Part shown: positions 11,271 through 23,400 of the stretch, piece by piece
Position numbering within the stretch: position 1 is the first letter of the stretch
How the letters are laid out: each line of letters begins with the position of its first letter
Notes under the pieces: generated by a model
Database searches by the model: none
Told to the model about the DNA's origin: nothing
What the model saw: the letters and a program-made list of their open reading frames with translations, nothing else
Assembly (NCBI GenBank): GCA_018398585.1
Contig: JAGTTD010000008.1
Coordinates: 31,797,208 to 31,861,207 of the forward strand
DNA: 64,000 bases
Direction of reading: 5' to 3'
Origin: Simmondsia chinensis
Lineage: Eukaryota; Streptophyta; Magnoliopsida; Caryophyllales; Simmondsiaceae
Position numbers and translations under genes: made by a program

Positions 11271-12029
11271 TAAAAGAATTGAAAAATAATTATTGTATAT
11301 ACGTTGCAAGTAGAGGATAAAACATTACAAATAAAAAGGCCTAAGATATGAAAATATGCTCATGTGAGCCCCACGTGGCAAAAAGAAAATCCCATAGTTC
11401 TTTGTTTTTTTCACAATTAATATATATATAAATTTTTTATATTATTGTAAAGTTCCCGCCTCCTCAAAAGCCTTTAACCCAAATACTGCATTTTTGTGTT
11501 AAAAAAAATATTACATTTTCCTTCATTTTACCTTTCAATTTTCAATTTCTTATTTACAGTGTGTCAATTTAGTATAAAATTAAATTCTTTCACTATAAAT
11601 CTTAGCATTGTTTATTAAAATTGCATCACATATGGCATAAATACTTTGGTTTGAGTATTACTTAAATACTTTTCGACTAATATGGTAGTACAATATGTCA
11701 TTATTTGTGTCACTAGTCCCTAAATTTTATTTATTATATATATGACTGAAATCATAAAGTTAATTAAATTTGCATATTTTTTTTACATCAAAAATATATA
11801 GTCGATGTTGCCATAGGGGTGCACATGCCTGAAACAATTTCAACTCAATAATACATAAATAATATTGTCTTAAAAAGTGAATTCCCTCTATGTATCACTC
11901 GGGACAAGACTACATTTTTCTAATTGCAAAGTCACTAGTTATCCTCGGTCCTCTCTTCACCGCCTCGTCGCAGTCCACCTACACAGTCATCATTAACACC
12001 TCCTCATCTACCAATGGATTTTCTAGTAG
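11271..12029. other. AT-rich spacer left of Gypsy-C
   Basis: Low-complexity AT-rich sequence with short TA and T runs. No gene or termini were recognised. Its last five bases (GTAAG, 12030-12034, just after this block) are the left target duplication of Gypsy-C. Confidence 0.5.
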
Positions 12030-12034
12030 GTAAG

Positions 12035-12960
12035 TGTAAGATCCGTGACACTCTGGCCCAGGACACAGGTGCGCACGCCATTGCCTGTGCCGTGTCATGT
12101 GGGTTGCCAAAGTTGGCACCATGAGTACAAGGCTCGCATCCTTATATGGGTGCATCAGGCCACAACAGACCTCGGCCTGAGTGACAAACTAAGTGGAAAC
12201 CAGGACGAACTCAGGCCCAAACTGATGTCAAGGATAAGGGCGAAGGCCCAGCGCAAGGCGCTGGCCCAACCCAAGCATGCGCAAGGGTGCGCAGGCCCAG
12301 CTCTCGGATGTGCAGACCTAGCGCAAGGCACTGGCCCAGCCCAGGCATGCGCAACACAGCGTCACGCACGGCCAGGCCCAACCCAAGGTGTTGGGTCAGC
12401 CGATGCGCAAACCTTGTGCTAACCTGTGCAGGCCCAACCCAGGATTGCACAAGCCCAACAAGGCCCAAATGGGCCCAAAAACGGACGGACCTCGAAGGAG
12501 GATGTTGGGCACGTGAGGGACGGTTACTAAAGATAAAAGGTGGGAATGTTCTTTAATCAGTTCAAAGGATATTTGAGCGGAAAAATGAAGAAGTGGGGCT
12601 AAAGATGGGATAGCCACCACTGCAAATGTGGTGCCCAAAATGACGGCAGTTACCTTGGCCAACCCTTGACCCTTAACTGCAGCATGGCCCATCTAGCAGA
12701 TCATGGGGACGGTTGGCAGCAGCAAGAGATGCCACCTAGCACCGATAGTTACCTATGGCCTTGGGGATGGCAAGGCCTATAAATATGAGTTCTTTGTATC
12801 AGTTTTAGGTGTGGCGTGATTACTGAATTAATTAATAAAAAAATTATCCCTATTTTCGTATATTTCCCTTTGTGTGCCTTTCGTGAGTTTTAGTGTGCAT
12901 TATCAGCTGGGTGAGCAAACCTTACCGCCATCATAGCTATTCCATAAATTAACTGCAACA
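12035..12960 (+). repeat. Gypsy-C 5' LTR (926 bp)
   Basis: It begins TGTAAGATCCGTGACACTC and ends AATTAACTGCAACA. The section 12240-12470 is GC-rich, with repeated units of the type GCCCAGCGCAAGGCGCTGG and CAAGCATGCGCA. A TATA-like CCTATAAATATGAG lies near 12777, followed by the likely transcription start region. The 3' LTR copy has the same features at 25201-25370 and 25678. Confidence 0.9.
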
Positions 12961-12964
12961 ATTG

Positions 12965-12976
12965 TTGTGTCAAAGC
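12965..12976 (+). promoter_or_regulatory. Gypsy-C primer binding site, degenerate initiator tRNA-Met type
   Basis: TTGTGTCAAAGC matches the usual TGGTATCAGAGC at 9 of 12 positions and sits four bases after the 5' LTR, where the reverse transcription primer should pair. Confidence 0.55.
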
Positions 12977-13007
12977 TCTTGGTTATGAGTGAATTCCTTT
13001 TCAAACA

Positions 13008-14049
13008 ATGGCTGGTGATCAACTCGAACCTATGAAGGGACTGAAGGCAAGTGAACATATTTCCCGGCTTGAAGAAGTGGTTGGCTCCAATGTTGATGAT
13101 GGAGGCGATCCTCCTCTCAGAATGATCTTTGGAACTCTAAAGTCCCTATCCAATAATATTCAATCCCTAAAAGATTTAATGAAAAATAAAATAAAAGTCC
13201 AAAGAACTCCCTCTCCATCCCCCATTGCCCCTCCAAACGTTTATAGAAGGACCACCCCAAACGCCGGTGGTCCCTCAAATATATGAACCCCAAATGAGTC
13301 CCTCAACCCCACAATTGAGTCCCTACAAAATGAATTATTGGTACAACAGAGAACCATTGATGCCGGTTCCCAAAGTCTAGAGAAGTGGGAAATCAAAGTC
13401 CCCACACCGAGACTTTATGAAGGCGAATGGAGTGCTAGGGTCCTCGAGAATTTCTTATGGGACCTAGAGCAATACTTTAGTGCAACCCGAGTGAGGGAAG
13501 AGGACAAAGTCGTGATACCATCTATGCATTTCGCTAGAGATGCGATGATATGGTGGAGAGCTTGGGTGGAAGACCGTGTTGCTGGCCGTCCAGTGATCAG
13601 CGTATGGGACATATTATAGAAAGAGCTGTAGAGTCAATTCCTGCCATTGAACACCTCTTGGATGGCATGGGAAGCATTGAAGAACTTGAGACAAACAGGC
13701 TTGGTCCGTGAGTATGTAAAGTCATTTTCATCCTTCTTGTTAGATATAAAAGGTATGATTGAAGAGGATAAGTTATTCAACTTTGTATCAGGCCTCAAAC
13801 TATGGGCCCGAATTGAGATGCGTAGGCAAAGAGTCCCTGACTTTGCCACCGCTATCATTGTGGCCTATGGCTTGGTGGACCTTAAGCCAAATGGAGGAGG
13901 GGACAAAGGAAAACAACATGTTACCTTCAAAAAGAGAAAGAGTGAGTACAAGTCTAACTAGAACAGGAACAACAAGCCCAAATCTCCTCAAGCTGGGCCT
14001 TCCAAAGCCACTTTTAGGAGAAATGGGCCGGTCCCTAAGAAGCCTGTTT
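13008..14049 (+). pseudogene. Gypsy-C gag, broken
   Basis: The start codon at 13008 opens a frame beginning MAGDQLEPMKGL. After stops and shifts the Gag core is readable to about 13960, with KVPTPRLYEGEWSARVLENF, MHFARDAMIWWRAWVEDR and LVREYVKSFSSFLLDIKGM. These are typical of the capsid region (retrotransposon gag family) of chromodomain Gypsy elements. A basic linker (about 13960-14040) leads into foreign sequence. The matching zinc knuckle only appears after 15520. Confidence 0.8.
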
Positions 14050-15510
14050 TGGTACAGTACTTTGAAGTTCTTGGTTGGGAGAGCCGAGTCTCAAGCTCTT
14101 TGGGAAATGCAGCAGGACCGGCACTTGGCTTGCCCTGCGAGATGAGGAAACAAGTCAGAGGGAACCACGGGCTGTGCCCGTGGGGACCCCTCCTATGCTT
14201 AAGTTAGGGTTTATCCCAAAAAAAGGCGAGAATAAGCAATAAATAAATAAATATAACGACATATTAAGCTCGAGTGAAGTAAAGAAGGTACGATAGGTTA
14301 TGTAACTCGGGGTAGAGCTCCGGCCAAAAGAGAGAGAGAATGTACCATGTAGAGAGGGAGAGTCGGGCTGCCGGGGCATTGCATGAGGTGACTTCAGGGT
14401 GATCTTTGGCTCAAGGCGGTGGCGTCGGCATTGACACAAACTCGGTCGGGTCCCAGCATCCTGAGGCATCTCGGCTTCAGAGGTCAAAGGGCGTGTTTCG
14501 GGTAGAGGGAGAGAGGAGTTCGATAGTCCTCTTGGCGGGGGGGAGGGGTGGGGGGGAGAGAGTGAGCTTGCATTTTTTTTTTTTTTTTTTTTTTTGCTTG
14601 AGGAGAGCCTCTTTATTCATAATGAAGAGAGAGGAGAAGCCGGTTAAGAGTAAAGACGGGAGAGAGAGACAGGGCGAGATGGGAGCGAGGAGAGAGAGAG
14701 AACCATGAGATGGAGAGAGGGGTGAGGAGAGAGTGTGTTTTTGTGTATGTAGAGAGAGAGAGAGGTAGAAGGATAGAGAAAATGTAAGTGAGGAGAGAGA
14801 GAGAGAGACGTGGAAGGAAGGAGAGGGGTGATGAGAGAGAATGTGAGTAGAGAGAGTGCGATGGTAAGGAGAGAAAGGCGTGGGGTGTTAATGAGAGGAG
14901 AGAGAAAGTAAAGGAGGAGAGAGAGTGTGGGGTTGTTGTCGGTCCGAGTCACGGTGTCGGGTAGTAGTCAATGCTTGGCCGACTCTCAGGGGAGTGGGCA
15001 TCTCGGGGCGAGATGCCCCTCCGGAGTCAAGATGCATGCTTCGTCGAGGTGTTTTCGCGAGACTGTCCGGGGGCCGAAATGCTTCCTGTCGGCCTGATGC
15101 GTCTATAACTTCATGGGTGCAACCAGAGTTCCGAGAGTGCATCTCGGGACGAGATGCACTGGCATCCGGGTGGCCGCGTTTCCTCCATTCGGGGACCTTC
15201 TTCTGCTTGGGTTTTAGGAGGTGCCTTGTCGGCCAGAGGGGCTTCGTTCTTTTAAGTCAAAAGTGCAGTTCTAAAGGTGGCATCCGAACGTGTGTGCTTC
15301 CTTCTTCGTCTACTTGGATCCCGGGATGTGTCCTGTTGGTGAGATGGGCTCCTTTCTTTCAAATCGAAGGTCGAGTTCCGGAGGCATCCTCAGAGGGGGG
15401 GATCTCGGCCCTAGATGTGGCTCGTCCTTCGAGGGGGCATCTCGGCCCTAGATGCATCCTCGTCCGTGGCGGCCACGTGTCACTTTTTCGAATGTTACTT
15501 TTGGAGTTAT
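14050..15510. mobile_element. GC-rich insertion inside Gypsy-C gag with palindromic CATCTCG motifs and GA tracts
   Basis: The Gag linker stops near 14050 and the CCHC knuckle resumes near 15520; what lies between is unlike Gag. It holds GGGAACCACGGGC-TGTGCCCGTGG (an imperfect hairpin, 14159-14182), CCCTCCTATGCTTAAGTTAGG, a 24-base T tract (about 14573-14595), GA-rich microsatellite sequence to 14930, and then a GC-rich half in which GCATCTCGG..CCGAGATGC-type palindromes recur (about 14995, 15135, 15405 and 15437). The hexamer TTTTGG occurs at both candidate edges (14051 and 15499) and may be a target duplication. Plus-strand reading frames here are by-products of base composition. It may be a solo LTR or a DNA element; I cannot name the family. 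Confidence 0.5.
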
Positions 15511-15514
15511 CAAA

Positions 15515-18500
15515 GCCAAAGATAGAAGTGACTTGCTTCATTTGTGATGGCCCTCACTTTGCAAGGGAATGTCCCAAGAAACAACATTTAAATGCTATAA
15601 ATGACAAGGTACAAGTGGAGTACCAACAAACTCAAAGTGTTGAATTTCGGGCAACCTCCTTAAGGTTGCTTAATGCAATTAATAATGACCGACCTTCATT
15701 GGAGGGATTGATGTATTTCCATGTATGTTTGAACGGTAAACCTGGAGTTACTATGGCAGACACAGGAGCTTCACACAACTTCTTGAACTCTAAATCTACC
15801 TAAGGACTAAAGTTGAACTTGGTGCCTTCTAATGCTGGATTAAAGGCTGTCAATTCCAGCACCATAGCAACTAAGGATAGAGCCTTAGCTGTTACGTTAA
15901 GAGTGGGAGATTAGGTGGGCAAATCTAATTTCATAGTGGTGGACATAGATGACTATGAGTTGATCCTAGGAAACGAATTTTTCTGCGTAGCCAAGGCTTC
16001 GGTTACCCCACACCTAGGAGGGATGATGATAAGTGACCCTACTAAACCTTGCTTTGTCAAAGCATGGTCTACGACCTTGAACCACCAGGACCCCTAGAGA
16101 CGTTGTCAGCGATGCAACTTAAAAGAATTTAAGAAAGGGCACCCTACCTTTGTCACAACCTTAGTAAAGATAAAGCCCGATAAGGCAGTTAAGGTATCAG
16201 ATATGGTTGTGGAAGTGTTGGATGAGTTTAAGGGTGTGATGCCCCCGAACTCCCTAAGTGTTTACCTCCTATGAGTACAATGACCACAAAATCGAGCTGT
16301 TACCAGGTATGCGTCGCCCTGCACGTCCCGTACCGAATGGGGCTTGGAGAGCTCGTTGAGCTTCAGAGGCAACTTGGGGAGTTGCTGGATGTAGGCTTTA
16401 TTCAACCCTCAAAAGCACCATATGGAGCGCATGTGTGTGGACTACCGAGCTTTGAATAAAGTGATCGTCCAGAACAACTATCCGATCTCCTGTGTTGATG
16501 ATTTGTTTGATAGGCTTTCCAAGGCCAAGGATTTCACGAAGTTGGACCTGAGCTTAAGTTACTGGCAGGTTCGGACTGCGGAAGGGGATGAACCCAAGAC
16601 CACTTGTGTTACCCGTTATGGCTCTTTTGAATTCCGTGTAATGCCATTTGGGCTTACTAATGCCCTGGCAACTTTCTGTAACTTAATGAACGATTTCCTT
16701 TATGATCATCTCGATCGTTTTTGTTGTGGTTTCTTTGGATGATATTGTTGTATATTCGAAAACATTAGATGAACATGTAAATCACTTAAGGAAAGTCTGG
16801 TAAAAGCTTAGGAACATGAACTCTACGTGAAAAAAGAGAAATGTGAATTTTCACAAACAGAGATCATGTTTCTTGGGCACAAGATTAGCTAAGGTCATGT
16901 AAAAATGGACGAGCCCAAGGTCAAGTCCATCTTGAATTGGCCCGAGCCCAAAATTGTGTCAGAGTTGAGATCGTTTTTAGGATTTGCTAACTATTGTTGA
17001 AAATTCATTCTTGGCTACTCCAAAATGGTCTCACCCTTGACAGACTTACTAAAAAATGATACCGAGTGGTCGTCGTGGTGCGAACCGTGTCAGGAAGCCT
17101 TTGCAGCCCTTAAGAGCGCAATGTCATCAGAACCAGTCCTAAAATTGCCATTCTTTGACAAACCATTCGAGCTACATACGAACGCCTCTGGCCGTGCTAT
17201 TGGTGGGGTGCTAGTACAAGACGGACACCCGATTGCATTTGAGAGTTGGAATCTAAAAGAGCATGAAGAATGATACTCTACTCTGAGAAAAAAATGCTTG
17301 CTGTAATACATTGTTTACGTGTATGGAGACACTATCTCTTGGGAGTCAAATTTGTAGTCCGCACCGACAATGTTGCGAACACTTATTTCAAGTCCCAAAA
17401 GAAGCTGTCTTCCAAACAGGCACGTTGGCAAGCATTTGTAGAAGAATATGACTTTGTATGACAACACAAATAGGGAAGACATAATGTGCTCCCGGATGCT
17501 TTGAGTTGCAAGTCCTTGGCACTTGTAGCAGCTCTATCACGGATCAAGACAGACTTTACCGCGTGAGTGAAGAAGGAAGCAAGATTCGATCCTTCATACC
17601 TACAAATGAAACAACAAGTATTGGATGGAGAAGTGCGCCGGTACTGGATTGATGATGATTTAATCTTTGTGCAGGGAGCCCGTTTGCATGTCCCTGTAGG
17701 GAAGTTGCGGATAGAGCTGCTGAGGGAATGTCGTGATGCTCGATGGGCTAGACACCTTGGAAGGGAGAGGACGTAGGCCTTAGTAGAGCGCAGCTACTAT
17801 TGGCCAAAGATGGGACAAGAGATCGAGGCATATATCAAGTCGTGTCTTGTGTGCCAACAAGACAAGCTTGACAGACGGAAAGACGCAGGACTCTTGTAGC
17901 CGTTGCCGACACCTGACAAGCCCCTCACGATGTCTTCCAAATAGGCCCGTTGGCAAGAATTTATCGATAGATTTTATTTTAGGATTTCCTTGTGTCGAAG
18001 GTCAAAAGTCTGCAATGGTTGTAGTTGATAGATTTTATAAATATGCCATTTTTATGTCAGCGCCTCACGCTTGTCCAGCCAACCAAGTTGCTCAACTCTT
18101 TTACAAAGACATGGTCAAGTATTTCAGTCTACCAGAAGATATTATGAGTGGCCAAGATTCTAGATTCACAGGTCAGTTTTGGACAACGTTGTTTAATTTG
18201 ATGGGGTCTCAACTAAAGTTTTCCACCGCAAACCATCCCCAAACGGATGGGTAATCGGAATGCGTTAATGCCTTATTGGAAGAATATCTAAGGCATTACG
18301 TAATTGTATCACAAAAGAATTGGGTAGAACTTCTGGATACTGCTCAATTATGTTACAACTTACATAAGAGCAGTGCCACAGGTTTTAGTCCATTTGAGGT
18401 AGCCATGGGGTGGCAACCTCTTACTCCACACGAGATTGTGACACAAAGTGGAGGAAAGTGCCCTATGGCATAACACTTTGCAATAGACAAATAGGAGCTC

Positions 18501-19046
18501 CTTGACATGGCATAGGACAGCCTTGACAGGGTAGCGAGACGAATGAAAAAGTATGCGGACAAAAAGAGGAGACCCTTAAAGTTTAAAGTAGGGGATAAAG
18601 TAATGCTAAAAGTAATGCCCCAAATATGGAAAGAGATAAGTAGTAAAACAGTACATCATAGCTTAATGCCTAAATATGACGGACCATTCGAAATCATTAA
18701 AAAGGTTGGACCTGTTGCCTACCATTTGAAATTACCTCCGAGGCTTCAGGTGCCCCCTACTTTTCATGTTAGTTTTCTAAAACCTCATGTTGAGGATAAT
18801 GCGGGTGCACACTTGAACCAAAGAAGGGCACCGCCCACCATTCAAAAGCAATTCTCCAAGGAAGTAGAAAAGGTCCTTGACCATCGGGTGTTTGGTCAAA
18901 GTAAGAAGAACAAGAGACGATACTTCCTAGTTCATTGGAATGGCACTCCTCTATCAGAGGCTACGTGGGAGCGTGACGTAACTTTGTGGCAATTCGAGGA
19001 CAAAGTTGCAGAGTACCTTAAGACCCTTCTGAGGACGTCAGGTTAG
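15515..19046 (+). pseudogene. Gypsy-C pol: knuckle, protease, RT, RNase H, integrase, chromodomain, broken
   Basis: In order: the CCHC knuckle CFICDGPHFAREC (about 15533); the protease motif MADTGASHNF (about 15752); reverse transcriptase with [32 protein letters not shown] (16420-16670) and an SLDDIVVYS catalytic site spread over a frame shift at about 16735; RNase H with LHTNASGRAIGGVL (17170; the usual first aspartate is Asn); integrase with a CLVCQQDK zinc pair (17850), IDFILGFP, SGQDSRFTGQFW and NHPQTDG (17970-18254); and a chromodomain with RYFLVHWNGTPLSEATWE (18915-18975) ending at TAG 19044-19046. Frequent stops and shifts make it non-functional. The chromodomain places it among plant chromoviruses. 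Confidence 0.85.
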
Positions 19047-19057
19047 TGGGGGTGGTT
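19046..19057 (+). promoter_or_regulatory. Gypsy-C polypurine tract
   Basis: The purine-rich GTGGGGGTGG sits between the pol stop and the TGTAAG start of the 3' LTR, as expected for the plus-strand primer of reverse transcription. Confidence 0.5.
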
Positions 19058-19092
19058 TGTAAGACTCGTGACACTCCAGAACGGGACATAGG
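19058..19092 (+). repeat. Gypsy-C 3' LTR, first 35 bp
   Basis: TGTAAGACTCGTGACACTC matches the start of the 5' LTR and stops abruptly at GACATAGG, where Copia-B begins. It resumes at 25023. Confidence 0.9.
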
Positions 19093-19845
19093 TTTTAGAA
19101 CAAATCTACAAAATACTTGCAAAATTCTTGCAAACAGGTAACCAAAAGATCTCAAGTGTTGAGGCTATGTAATCGCTTTCCTTAAGGTTTATTTGGGTAT
19201 ATGAAATATCCTCGGGGATACAACAATAACCAAATATGAAGTGAAGATGTGTAAAGGGAGAGATTGATAGAGATGCAGAGAGATTGATGTTTGAGAAACC
19301 TTTACTTGAACACAAGAACACATGAAATTCAATGTTCTTCTCAATTCTTTTCTCTCTTTTCTTTAATACAGTACAAGTAAGAAACCAGGGGGAATATATA
19401 TGTATATGTGCGGAAGGAGACGTCTCAAAAAACAAACAAAAAGAGCCGCCAAAATCTGGGAAAAGTCGAGTGCGAAAGCTGTCAGAAATTCTGACCTGTG
19501 TATCGACACACACTTCGACACATAAGGTTATTGTAAGATTGTGTGATGACACACACCGTTTCTCTCCGTGCGCTTCTGTAAAGGGTTGTGTGTCGACACC
19601 CGGGGCCATGTGTGTCGACACACAGCTATTCCCGTGCGGTTCTGTTGGATTGTGTGTCGACACACAGCTGTTCCCGTGTCGTTCTGTTGGATTGTGTGTC
19701 GACACACATGGCCCATGTGTCGACACACACCCCTATCATGCTTAAAACACTAAAACAAATATCGGGACAATCTCAAACGCATCTTATACGCATATTAAAC
19801 AATATTTACATATTATTCAACACGCATTTTGAAAATACGTCAATA
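19093..19845 (-). repeat. Copia-B 3' LTR (753 bp) with TGTGTCGACACA array
   Basis: Matches 24362-25022 from TTAGAACAAATCTACAAAAT to GAAAATACRTCAA. It is longer than its partner because the palindrome array (19497-19735) has more copies: TGTGTGTCGACACACA recurs in units separated by GCTGTTCCCGTG(C/T)GGTTCTGTTGGAT. Confidence 0.9.
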
Positions 19846-19856
19846 TTTCCCCACCA
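19846..19856 (-). promoter_or_regulatory. Copia-B polypurine tract
   Basis: On the minus strand GGTGGGGAAA lies directly before the 3' LTR, the normal place for the plus-strand primer. Confidence 0.6.
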
Positions 19857-20412
19857 TTTTCAAAATACAATCAATCTCAAAATAACATCTCAAATAAAGG
19901 ACGCCCTATTGTGCATCAACGAGGGTGTCTCCCAATTGAACCCCCGGCTAGTGAAAGAACCATACAATTAATTGAATAAAAAATGGTAGACCAAGCTTTG
20001 AACCATACAACCCATTTGACTAACCAACTATCCAGTCACGCACAAGACGTACTCCCCATACACACCCTACAACTCCCAGATCGACACATTTGTGGCCTTG
20101 TGTCCTGTACCCTTCGTGAGTGTTTCAGAGCCAAACCCTTAGTCAAAAATTACCCCTTTAAAGTGGTCAAACTTCAACATAAACTAAGGTGGACCTCATT
20201 GATCATGTCCCTGCAACACGGGTATTAGTAAGTTCTAAAACCAGGTCCATTAAGAGCATTGGCTCATGCTCTTAGAATCTCTGACGTAGGTATCAAGCAC
20301 TTAACACTCGGGATGGAAAAATTCTATTTAGTGCTTGCAACCACACAGATGACAAGTCTCTCTCATTGAACCCGAGACCTAGCGTCATACTAGGCGTCGA
20401 GTTGAGGGCCTA
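19857..20412 (-). other. Copia-B untranslated 3' stretch
   Basis: About 550 bases between the RNase H stop and the polypurine tract. I see no coding signal or internal gene in it. Confidence 0.5.
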
Positions 20413-23400
20413 TCATGGGTGAGTAATAATGACAGGTTTCAACCCCATCCCTTCATTTGTTTTCAAAACTAAGTCTCTAGCTAGGCCTTCTGTAAACGGA
20501 TCTGTTAGGTTTTGACTTGTTCTCACGAAGTCCACAGTAATAGCACCTTCTCGAATAAGGTGTCTCACAATACTATGCCTTACACCAATGTGTCTGGACT
20601 TCCCATTGTACACCTCATTGTACGCTCTAGAAAGCGTAGCCTGACTATCATAATAGATAGATATTGGTGAAATCGGCTTAGGCCACAAAGGTATCTCATA
20701 CAAAAGATGCTTTAACCACTCGACTTCCTTAGCCGCAGATGTAAGAGCTATAAACTCTGCCACCATAGTTGAATCATATATGCAAGTCTGTTTCTTAGAA
20801 GCACAAGAAACTGCACCCCCACCAAGTAGGAATACCCATCCACTTGTGAATGTATGATCCTCCACATCAGAGATCCAACTCGCATTAGAGTACCCCTCCA
20901 AAATGGGAGGATACCCTACATAAGAAAGACCATAACTCATAGTCTTCTTAAGGTACTTCAGTACATGATCCACAGCATTCCAGTGGCTCTTACTTGGATT
21001 GCTAGTATATCTACTCAGCTTTTCAACAGCAAAGGCTATGTCAGGCCTCATGCTCGTCATGGCATACATTTGACAACCAATGACATGGGCATATCTCAGT
21101 TGTGACACTGAGCGCCCTCATTCGGTACTAATTTCATAGTAGGGTCCATTGAAACGAACGCCTGTGCACACTTATCAAAGTGGAATCTTTTCAAAACATT
21201 TTCAACGTAGTGCGACTGTGTCAAGGAAATGGCATCACCATTCCTTACAATCCTTAAACCGAGGATTACCTCCGCCTCACCCATGTCTTGCATAGCAGAG
21301 TTTTCCGTGAGAAACTGTTTAGCTCTCTCTACTTGTTCCATATTAGTACCGAATATCAGCATGTCTTCGACATACAAATATATAATGACCCCTTTGCCAT
21401 TATCAAACTTGCTATAGACACATTTATCTGATTCATTTATAATGAATATGTCGTTTAAAACAACACTATCAAACTTTTGGTGCCACTGCTTCAGGGCTTG
21501 CTTTAGCCCATACAAAAAGCGTATGAGTTTACATACTTTTGTCTCTTGGCTAGGAACAACAAAACCTTCCGGTTGTTCCATATACACTTCCTCTTCTAGC
21601 TCACCATTCAGGAATGCCATTTTGACAACCATTTGGTGTATCGCTAGTTTATAAATTGAGGCAGGGCTATCAATACCCTTATTTTAGATATTTTTGCCAC
21701 GGGGACATACATGTCAAAGTAGCCCAACCAGTGTTTTTGGGTGAATCCTTTAGCCACCATTCGGGCCTTAAACTTATCAACCGTTCCATCGACCTTCATC
21801 TTCTTTTTGAAGATCTATTTACACCCGATGGGCGTACTTCCTTGTGGAAGGTCCACTAGGATCCAGGTATTATTACCTAAGATGGAATCCATCTCATCAT
21901 TCACAGTCTCTCACCCAAAGGAGGCATCATGAGACCTCATCGCCTCATTAAACGTCATGGGATCAGCTTCCATGACACAACAATATGGAACCACTTGGTC
22001 CACGTCGTTCCTCGAACCTTATACCAAAAATGTGTAGAAGTCCGAACCGAAAGATTTCTCTTTCCTTGCTCTCTTACTCCTTTGGAGTTCTAGAGCACTT
22101 TCAGGGACATCTTCCCTCTCATGACGAACATCGTCATATGACACTTGAGTGTCATTCTCAATCGGTACATAATCCCTCGGTCTAGGGATAGAGGTAAACC
22201 AATTCTCATCAAATATGGCGTCTCTCGATTCTATTATTGTATTCACATTGATATAATAATTAGATTCAATTACATAAAACCGATATGCCTTTGCTATGGG
22301 ACGCATATCCAACAAAGATGCAATCAATGCCTCTTTCACTTAACTTTTTACGTTTAGGCTCAGGACTTTAACAACTGCCTTACACCCCCACACTTTTAGT
22401 TAGTTCAAATTTGGGGCTCGTTTGTTCCATAATTCATACAGGGTTATCTTATTTCTTTGGTTTGGAACTCGATTTAATATATGACAAGCTGTTAGAATCG
22501 CCTCATCCCAAAACCCATCGCTAAGACCGGAGTAGGATAACATTGAGTTAACCATTTCAGTTAGAGTCTGGTTTTTCCTCTCAGCCACACCATTCTGTTG
22601 TGTCGTATACGGCGCAGTTATCTCATGTGTAATTCGGATGGTTTCAAAATACTTGCGATCATAGTATTCCCCACCACGGTCCGACCTATGGCACTTGAGG
22701 AAGGTCTCACACTGTAATTTGGTTTCTGCTTTATATGCTTTAAATCTATCAAACGAGTCATCTTTGTGATTTATAAGATAGACATAACAAAATCTCAAAC
22801 AATCATCTATAAATGTTATATAATATCTCTTTCCACCTAAACTAAGTATATTCTTGAAATCATAGAAGTCGCTATGTACCAGGTCTAGTAGATTAGTCTC
22901 TCTTTGCACCAATGGAAATGGCAATCTCATTAGTTTTGTTAACATACACGTTTTACACTTATCATCAACCTTATCTATTTGAGGTATCAATGAAAAATTA
23001 ACCATTTCATACAATCTACAAAAATTCACATGACCTAATCTTTGATGCCACAAATATGACGAGTCAAGCATATAAACAGAATTATCGATTTTATTATCAA
23101 TGTTCATTTTGAACATGCATTACATAAGTACCATTTGCCAACAAAGACCCCTCCTTTCGACAACACAAAATTTATCGGCCTCGAAGACCAACTTGAACCT
23201 AAACCGATTTAACAGGTCACCGGACACGAGATTCTTCTTCACATCTGGAGCACAACATACATCGATTAAAGTAAGAGTTTTTCTAGAGGTAAAAAGCAAA
23301 TCGACTTTTTCCTTCCCTTTAACCGGTATAGTCGCCCCATTGCCCATGAACAACACAGGTCCATTGTCCATGGGTTCAAAAGTCATGAAGAACCCTTTAT

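Noticed and set aside
12045..12692. Overlapping frames on both strands in the Gypsy-C 5' LTR
   Set aside because: GC-rich LTR repeats keep several frames open; position and base composition explain them.
14925..15803. 292-codon open frame on the plus strand
   Set aside because: Only its last third, from about 15520, is real Gypsy-C knuckle and protease; the first part is the GC-rich insertion read by chance.
19497..19735. Regularly spaced repeats resembling a CRISPR array
   Set aside because: Repeats are perfect palindromes in a plant LTR, spacers are near-identical, and the same array appears in the partner LTR. It is not CRISPR.
19528..19753. Short reading frames on both strands rich in Cys-Arg-His-Thr and Val-Ser-Thr-His repeats
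   Set aside because: They are translations of the TGTGTGTCGACACACA palindrome array in the Copia-B LTR; being open in several frames on both strands is a composition effect.
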